DNA from: Sinimarinibacterium sp. NLF-5-8
GTDB lineage: Bacteria > Pseudomonadota > Gammaproteobacteria > Nevskiales > Nevskiaceae
DNA length: 64,000 nucleotides
Direction of reading: 5' to 3'
Assembly: GCF_010092425.1 (NCBI RefSeq)
Contig: NZ_CP048030.1
Coordinates: 2,119,501-2,183,500, forward strand
Positions 59,153-64,000 of the stretch are shown one piece after another (position 1 is the first letter of the stretch; each line of letters begins with the position of its first letter). The translations under genes and the position numbers were made by a program. The notes under the pieces were generated by a model that worked only from the letters and a program-made list of their open reading frames with translations, made no database searches and was not told the DNA's origin.

Positions 59153-60019
59153 ATGACGCAAAGCATGACCGGGTACGCGCGCGTGGAACGCGTGGGCGAA
59201 TGGGGACGGGTGAGCTGGGAGCTGCGTTCGGTCAACCATCGTTATCTGGATGTGCAGTTTCGTCTGCCTGAGGAGTTTCGCGCGCTCGAAGGCGAGCTGC
59301 GCCAGAACGCCGCCGCTGCGCTGTCGCGCGGCAAGGTTGAAGCCACACTGCGCTATCAGCTCAGCGCCGAACAGAATCAGAGCCTTGAACTCAACCTGCC
59401 GCGCGTGCAACAACTGCGCGCGGCGCTGGACACCCTGAACGCCGAATTTGGCCCGGTCAGCGTGCCCGACCCGCTGCGCTTGCTGAGCTTTTCCGGGGTG
59501 ATGCAAGAATCCGCACCCGACTTTGCCCCGCTGGTCGAAGCGGCCCAAGATCTGTTCAGCGAAGCCCTGACCGCCTTCACCGCCTCACGCGCCAGCGAAG
59601 GCGAGCGCATGGCCGCGTTCATGCGGGAACGCTGTACGGCACTCGCCGAACTGGTGGCGCAAGTGCGCGCGCGCTATCCGCAGGTGCGCGATCAGTGGAT
59701 GGACAAGATCAAAACCCGCTGCGCCGAACTGGGCGTGGAACTCGATCCGCAGCGGCTGGCGCAGGAAACCATCCTCGCCGCACAACGGCTGGATGTGGAA
59801 GAAGAAATGTCACGGCTCGAAAGCCACATCGTTGAAGTGCAAAAAGTGCTCAAGCGCAATGAAGCCGTCGGCCGCCGTCTCGACTTTTTGATGCAGGAGT
59901 TCAACCGCGAAGCCAACACCACCGGCTCCAAGTCGCAAGATGCCGAAATGACCCGTTGCGCAGTGGAGATGAAAGTCATCATCGAACAGCTCCGCGAACA
60001 AGTGCAGAACATCGAATAA
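59153..60019 (+). CDS. yicC: YicC/YloC-family endoribonuclease
   Basis: The 288-residue protein has the YicC N-terminal domain (MTQSMTGYARVE, ELRSVNHRYLDVQFRLPEE) and the C-terminal DUF1732 domain (SRLESHIVEVQKVL, GRRLDFLMQEFNREANTTGSK). Family members cleave RNA with hairpins. The ATG at 59153 follows GGAGAAAGG. It is the first gene of a yicC-gmk-rpoZ run. Confidence 0.96.
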   Translation: MTQSMTGYARVERVGEWGRVSWELRSVNHRYLDVQFRLPEEFRALEGELRQNAAAALSRGKVEATLRYQLSAEQNQSLELNLPRVQQLRAALDTLNAEFGPVSVPDPLRLLSFSGVMQESAPDFAPLVEAAQDLFSEALTAFTASRASEGERMAAFMRERCTALAELVAQVRARYPQVRDQWMDKIKTRCAELGVELDPQRLAQETILAAQRLDVEEEMSRLESHIVEVQKVLKRNEAVGRRLDFLMQEFNREANTTGSKSQDAEMTRCAVEMKVIIEQLREQVQNIE

Positions 60020-60037
60020 CCGAGGGGCAATCGCGCG

Positions 60038-60664
60038 ATGAACAGCGGCCATCTTTACATTCTCTCCGCGCCCAGCGGCGGCGGCAAAAGCAGCCTTGCC
60101 AACGCCCTGCTACCCAGACTCGCTGCGCACGGTATCACCGCCAGCCTTTCGGTTTCGTACACCACGCGCGCGCCGCGCCAGGGCGAACAGGACGGCGTGC
60201 ATTACCACTTTGTGGACGATGCAACGTTTACCCGGATGATCGCGGGCGATGCGTTTCTGGAACACGCCCAGGTGTTTGATCGCCACTACGGCACTGGCCG
60301 CGCGCGCACCCAACAACTGCTGGATGCCGGGCATGACGTGATTCTGGACATCGACTGGCAGGGCGCGCGCCAGGTGCGCGCGCGCTTTGACCATGTGCGC
60401 AGCATTTTCATTCTGCCGCCCAGCGTGACCGAACTGGAACGCCGCCTGCGCGGGCGCAGCCAGGACGATGACGCGGTGATTGCGCGGCGCATGCAGGCTG
60501 CACGCAGCGAGATGTCGCATTACGACGAATACGATCAGCTGATCATCAACGACGACTTTGCGCGCGCGCTGGAACAGCTTGCAGCGGTTTTCATCGCCCC
60601 GCGCACCGCCGTCGATGCACAGCAAAAAAACCATGCCCGGCTGATCGCAGAATTGCTCGCCTGA
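60038..60664 (+). CDS. gmk: Guanylate kinase
   Basis: The 208-residue kinase phosphorylates GMP to GDP. It has the P-loop [16 protein letters not shown], the GMP-binding [19 protein letters not shown], the [11 protein letters not shown] motif and the [10 protein letters not shown] segment. It starts 18 bp after yicC. Confidence 0.97.
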   Translation: MNSGHLYILSAPSGGGKSSLANALLPRLAAHGITASLSVSYTTRAPRQGEQDGVHYHFVDDATFTRMIAGDAFLEHAQVFDRHYGTGRARTQQLLDAGHDVILDIDWQGARQVRARFDHVRSIFILPPSVTELERRLRGRSQDDDAVIARRMQAARSEMSHYDEYDQLIINDDFARALEQLAAVFIAPRTAVDAQQKNHARLIAELLA

Positions 60665-60782
60665 CGCGGGGTTTTATTCGATCCCGCCCCCGCCTTGCGC
60701 ACAAAAATGGCCGCGCGCGCGCCAATCGGGTAAACTCGCGCCCCCTTTTGGGTTTGTTTTTCTTAATTTTTGTGGTGAAACC

Positions 60783-61046
60783 ATGGCTCGCGTCACCGTT
60801 GAAGATTGCCTTGCACTGATTCCCAACCAATTTGAACTGACCCTGGTTGCGGCCAAGCGCGCGCGCCAGTTGGCACGCGGCGCAGAAGCGCACCTGCCCT
60901 GGGGCAGTCACAAATCCACCGTCTTGTCCCTGCGCGAAATCGCGGAAGGCCGAGTCACCCGCAGCGTGCTCGATGAAGTTGATCTGCCCGCCATCGGCCA
61001 GCCCAAGATGGAACTCGAAGCCCTCGATCCGTCTTACGACGCCTGA
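60783..61046 (+). CDS. rpoZ: RNA polymerase omega subunit
   Basis: The 87-residue subunit has the standard [10 protein letters not shown] start, [16 protein letters not shown] helix and [12 protein letters not shown] tail. It helps fold beta-prime and, in some species, mediates ppGpp effects. A strong terminator follows; the spoT gene that often comes next is absent. Confidence 0.97.
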   Translation: MARVTVEDCLALIPNQFELTLVAAKRARQLARGAEAHLPWGSHKSTVLSLREIAEGRVTRSVLDEVDLPAIGQPKMELEALDPSYDA

Positions 61047-61063
61047 TCCGCCGCCCGGGCAAC

Positions 61064-61096
61064 AAAAAAGCCGCCGGAATCTCCGGCGGCTTTTTT
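61064..61096. terminator. Bidirectional rho-independent terminator
   Basis: A6 plus GCCGCCGGA (61070-61078), an ATC loop, TCCGGCGGC (61082-61090) and T6. It ends rpoZ on plus and the DUF4382 gene on minus. Confidence 0.95.
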
Positions 61097-61125
61097 GTGC
61101 GGCACAACCTGCCCTGAAACGTGAT

Positions 61126-61983
61126 TCAAAAATCGGCCACGCTGCTGCTGCCCGCCGCCACGCGCACCTCATTGCGTCGCGCCACAAAGGGCAGATCGTC
61201 ATCCTGATCCAGCGCGTCCAGATGCGCCGAACAGGTCAGCGCCACGGTGTACTCGCCCGCTTCGATAAAACCCAGCGCATAACGCCACTGACCGCCATCC
61301 GCAGTGACCGTTGCGGACGTCAGCGGTTGCGACCCTCGCCCGCCAATATCGTCGGGGGTGACATTGCGGCCACTGTACAGATACACCGCCGGAACGCAGC
61401 CACTGCCGATCAATGTCGGGTTGACCTGGCCTTTGAGCGTGCCGGTGCGGGCATCAAAAACACCCCGCAGCGCCGGTTGCAGCTCAACCTCGGTGGCGGT
61501 GGCCTTTGCCAGCGACCGGCGCAGGTCAAAGTCCACCGTAAAACCGATGTTGCTGGTTTCTTCGATGTCGAACTCCACCGGCACCCGCAGGTCGCCGCGC
61601 CGCGCCTCGGGCAACACCAGCGGCAGACGCCGGCCATCGACAAAATCGACGTAGGACTGACCGCTGCCATCGGCATCGATCCCCAACTCGATCGCGCGGT
61701 AACGGTCATTGTCGAGAACCTGCTCCAGCAGCAGTGCCTCGCTGAGGCCGCCGCTGAGCTGGCGCAGATCGAGCTGCCGGGGCGGATCGAGATCCACCGT
61801 ATGGCGGCTGCCGTCGCTGCGCTCAAAGCTGACGCTGCTGAACTGGATGACCACCGCCTGTGCCTCATCCACCGGCGCATCGGTCACCGAAACCGTGATC
61901 CGCCCTTCGTTGCACCCGCCCAGCAACAAGCCCAGCAGTGCCACAGCCAGTGCCTTGCCGGTATTACCCATGATGTATTGCAT
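61126..61983 (-). CDS. DUF4382 domain lipoprotein
   Basis: The 285-residue protein has a lipobox LLGGC (Cys about 24) followed by NEGRITVSVTDAPVDEA, the start of the DUF4382 fold, with VVIQFSSVSF and a further beta-sandwich. The family occurs in marine and soil bacteria with unknown role. The ATG at 61983 follows GGGGTAAAAA; an alternative ATG is at 61971. It starts 3 bp after the DUF885 stop, so both are in one unit. Confidence 0.9.
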   Translation of the reverse strand: MQYIMGNTGKALAVALLGLLLGGCNEGRITVSVTDAPVDEAQAVVIQFSSVSFERSDGSRHTVDLDPPRQLDLRQLSGGLSEALLLEQVLDNDRYRAIELGIDADGSGQSYVDFVDGRRLPLVLPEARRGDLRVPVEFDIEETSNIGFTVDFDLRRSLAKATATEVELQPALRGVFDARTGTLKGQVNPTLIGSGCVPAVYLYSGRNVTPDDIGGRGSQPLTSATVTADGGQWRYALGFIEAGEYTVALTCSAHLDALDQDDDLPFVARRNEVRVAAGSSSVADF

Positions 61984-61986
61984 TTT

Positions 61987-63939
61987 TTACCCCGCGAGCC
62001 GGGGCAGCCCGGCCTGTTCAATTGCGTGCCTTTCGCTGGCGATCCACTCGTCGATGCGTTGCTCCAGCAAGGCCAGCGGCAGCGCCCCGCTGCCCAGCAC
62101 CGCATCGTGAAAGCGACGGATATCAAAATACTCGCCCAACGCGGCCTCGGCCTTGCTGCGCAGTTGCTGGATCTTGATCATGCCGATTTTATACGCAGTG
62201 GCCTGCCCCGGCATGATCAGATAGCGCTGCACTTCGGATCGGATGGTGGTCAGTGGCACCGGCGCATTGGCCTGGAAATAATCCACCGCCTGCTGCTCGG
62301 TCCAGCCCTTGGCATGCAGGCCGGTATCCACCACCAGACGCACCGCGCGCCACATCTCGGCTGTGAGCCGTCCAAAATCGGAATACGGATCGCGATAGGT
62401 GCCGGGCATCTGCCGCGCCAGCCACTCGGCATACAGCCCCCAGCCTTCGGTATAGGCGGTAAAGAATGACTGGGTGCGGAATCGGGGCAAGCCGGTCAGT
62501 TCCTGGGCGATCGAGATCTGCATGTGATGCCCCGGCAGACCTTCGTGATAGGCGATGACTTCCAGCGCCGTTTTCGGCATCGCCGTCATGTCCGACAGGT
62601 GAATGTAGTAAATGCCGGGGCGCGAACCATCCACAGCACCGGGATAGTAGTGCTGCGCGGCGCCATCACGCTCGCGGAACGGCTCCACGCGCTTGACCAC
62701 CAGATCGGCCTTGGGCAGCACGCCAAACCAGGTCGGCAGCGATTTTTCGATGTTGGCAATCACCGCTGTGGCCTTGTCCAGATACGCCTGCCGCCCGGCG
62801 TCGGTATCGGGATAGCGAAAGCGGGGATCGTCGCTGTTCAGATACGCATTGAATGCCGCCAGATCACCTTCAAAACCAATGCGCTGCTTGAGCGCCAGCA
62901 TCTCATTGCGCAGCCGCGCCACCTCATCCAGCCCGAGCTGATGGATCGCCTCGGCAGTCATCGGCGTCGAGGTATTCGCCGCCAGCTGGTATTGGTAATA
63001 CGCCGCTCCCCGGGGCTGGCTGGCGACACCGCTGGGATTGACCCGGGTATTGGGCAAATCCTCGGTAAACCAGTCGATCAGCGCCCCATAGGCAGGCTGT
63101 ACATGCTCGATCAAGGCCGCGCGCGCCTGCGCCTTGAGACTCGTCGCCTGCGGCGAATCGAGTGTGCCGCTTTCAAGCAGGCGGTCGATCTTGGCCTGAA
63201 TATCGGCCCACAGCGAAGAATCCTCGCCGTCCTCGAACGGCGCGCCACGGATGATCTTGCGCGATTGCTCAATCACCCCTTCATAGGCAAAACGAGGCGG
63301 CCGGATCCCCTGCTGCGCCGCCTGCTGCGCGCGCGCCAAAAGCTGTCCCAGGGCACGATCGAACTGGCGCAGCCGCGCGATATACGCCTGTACATCGGCC
63401 AGCGTCTCGACGCTGTGAAAGTTGATCATGAATGTCGGCAGCGAGGACTGCGCGCCGTTCATCTGATCAAACACATACTGGTTGACCCGAAACGCCGCAC
63501 CCTGCTCGCTCAGCCGGTATTGGTAAAGCCACAAATCCCACGACCGCCGAGCCTCGGCATCCAGTGCCGAGCGCTGAAACTGCGCCTGCATCTGCGCCAC
63601 GCTTTGCGCCTGCCATTGCAACTGGCGCTGCTCCGCCTCGATCGAAAAATCATCCAGCTGATCCTTCAGCTCCGGACGCCCCAGAAAGGTCAGCGTGGTC
63701 GGGCTGAAGCGCAGCTGCGCCTCATATTGCTGGTCAAACCAGGCATTGATGCGCTGGGTCTGGGTGAGATTGCGCAGCGGCTGGGCCAGCGCACTGTCCA
63801 CCCCTGAGGCAGACACCTTCGGCGCCGGCACCGAAGGCGTGGCACAACCGGCAAGGCCGATGGCAGCCGCCGCCAATGCGATCCGCAGTTGCCGGATCAG
63901 ATGCAGACCGGGCGGCAGGGCGAAGCTTTCGCAGTACAT
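61987..63939 (-). CDS. DUF885 family lipoprotein, predicted metallopeptidase
   Basis: The 650-residue protein has a lipobox GLAGC (Cys about 32) and the DUF885 catalytic segment: YHEGLPGHHMQISIA (about 470; HExxxHH type) with later YTEGWGLYAEWLA and the third ligand Glu, as in carboxypeptidase-like M32/M3-related families. The domain is helical overall. AGGA precedes the ATG at 63939. Its substrate is unknown. The remaining 61 bp to the window end show no gene. Confidence 0.9.
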   Translation of the reverse strand: MYCESFALPPGLHLIRQLRIALAAAAIGLAGCATPSVPAPKVSASGVDSALAQPLRNLTQTQRINAWFDQQYEAQLRFSPTTLTFLGRPELKDQLDDFSIEAEQRQLQWQAQSVAQMQAQFQRSALDAEARRSWDLWLYQYRLSEQGAAFRVNQYVFDQMNGAQSSLPTFMINFHSVETLADVQAYIARLRQFDRALGQLLARAQQAAQQGIRPPRFAYEGVIEQSRKIIRGAPFEDGEDSSLWADIQAKIDRLLESGTLDSPQATSLKAQARAALIEHVQPAYGALIDWFTEDLPNTRVNPSGVASQPRGAAYYQYQLAANTSTPMTAEAIHQLGLDEVARLRNEMLALKQRIGFEGDLAAFNAYLNSDDPRFRYPDTDAGRQAYLDKATAVIANIEKSLPTWFGVLPKADLVVKRVEPFRERDGAAQHYYPGAVDGSRPGIYYIHLSDMTAMPKTALEVIAYHEGLPGHHMQISIAQELTGLPRFRTQSFFTAYTEGWGLYAEWLARQMPGTYRDPYSDFGRLTAEMWRAVRLVVDTGLHAKGWTEQQAVDYFQANAPVPLTTIRSEVQRYLIMPGQATAYKIGMIKIQQLRSKAEAALGEYFDIRRFHDAVLGSGALPLALLEQRIDEWIASERHAIEQAGLPRLAG

Positions 63940-64000
63940 GAAAATCCTTGGATTGAACAGTGAATGCAGACCACATGATGCCATGCCATCGGCTTTTTCA

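Overview
This is a contiguous piece of a GC-rich gammaproteobacterial chromosome, dense with housekeeping genes (argS, lptD-surA-pdxA-rsmA, hemB-aroE, ubiE-ubiJ-ubiB, plsY-birA-coaX, yicC-gmk-rpoZ). I see no rRNA or tRNA gene, CRISPR array, integrase or complete insertion sequence. The lptD-surA-pdxA-rsmA order with divergent amgK-murU, the Mg-type HemB motif and the ubiE-ubiJ-ubiB order fit a Pseudomonas-like gammaproteobacterium. An AlkB-rubredoxin fusion, a lipid-type RND exporter, a DUF1329 protein, an acyl-CoA synthetase and an acyl-CoA dehydrogenase point to a hydrocarbon or lipid user, possibly Nevskiales/Salinisphaerales. The lineage is inference.

Layout. 1-4431: alkane oxidation module, with an RND exporter and the alkane monooxygenase on minus and a divergent AraC regulator. 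4504-6878: argS and a SPOR protein. 7394-9647: CstA-type transporter with its small YbdD-like partner. 9671-14886: minus-strand GST, DUF1329 protein, MBL hydrolase, DUF1820 protein and an MsbA-like ABC exporter. 15245-18112: strictosidine-synthase-like protein divergent from an acyl-CoA synthetase. 18654-25814: murU-amgK (MurNAc recycling) divergent from lptD-surA-pdxA-rsmA (outer-membrane biogenesis, PLP, rRNA methylation). 26181-33291: four minus-strand envelope genes: an OmpA protein with five calcium-binding-type repeats, a large Ig-like lipoprotein, an outer-membrane barrel and an M13 metallopeptidase. 33488-36810: dacB-hemB-aroE. 37148-44543: btuF-like gene, AlkB DNA-repair dioxygenase, ampD-ampE, M16 peptidase, a small membrane protein, a zinc-ribbon protein and trmL. 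45065-53811: nine minus-strand genes from ubiE to a TlpA-like thioredoxin. 54009-56902: two poorly recognised secreted proteins. 56982-63939: acyl-CoA dehydrogenase, glutaminyl cyclase, yicC-gmk-rpoZ, and two lipoprotein genes.

Gene-free gaps carry two families of small palindromic repeats. The larger (~90 bp, two unlike hairpins in inverted arrangement, REPIN-like) occurs at ten or more places and forms a three-copy tandem array at 18136-18468. The hexamer GCGCGC is strikingly frequent almost everywhere and nearly absent from a few genes of different composition, notably the 3' two thirds of the lipoprotein gene at 27773-29947.

The most unusual local observation is a 97-bp tandem duplication at 56013-56206. 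Its two copies differ at five bases, all synonymous in one protein frame, yet the unit length shifts the reading frame. This suggests a fusion of two once-separate paralogous coding stretches. The second is a pair of 7-bp direct repeats 21 bp apart between alkB and its AraC gene, the expected geometry of an AraC-family operator.
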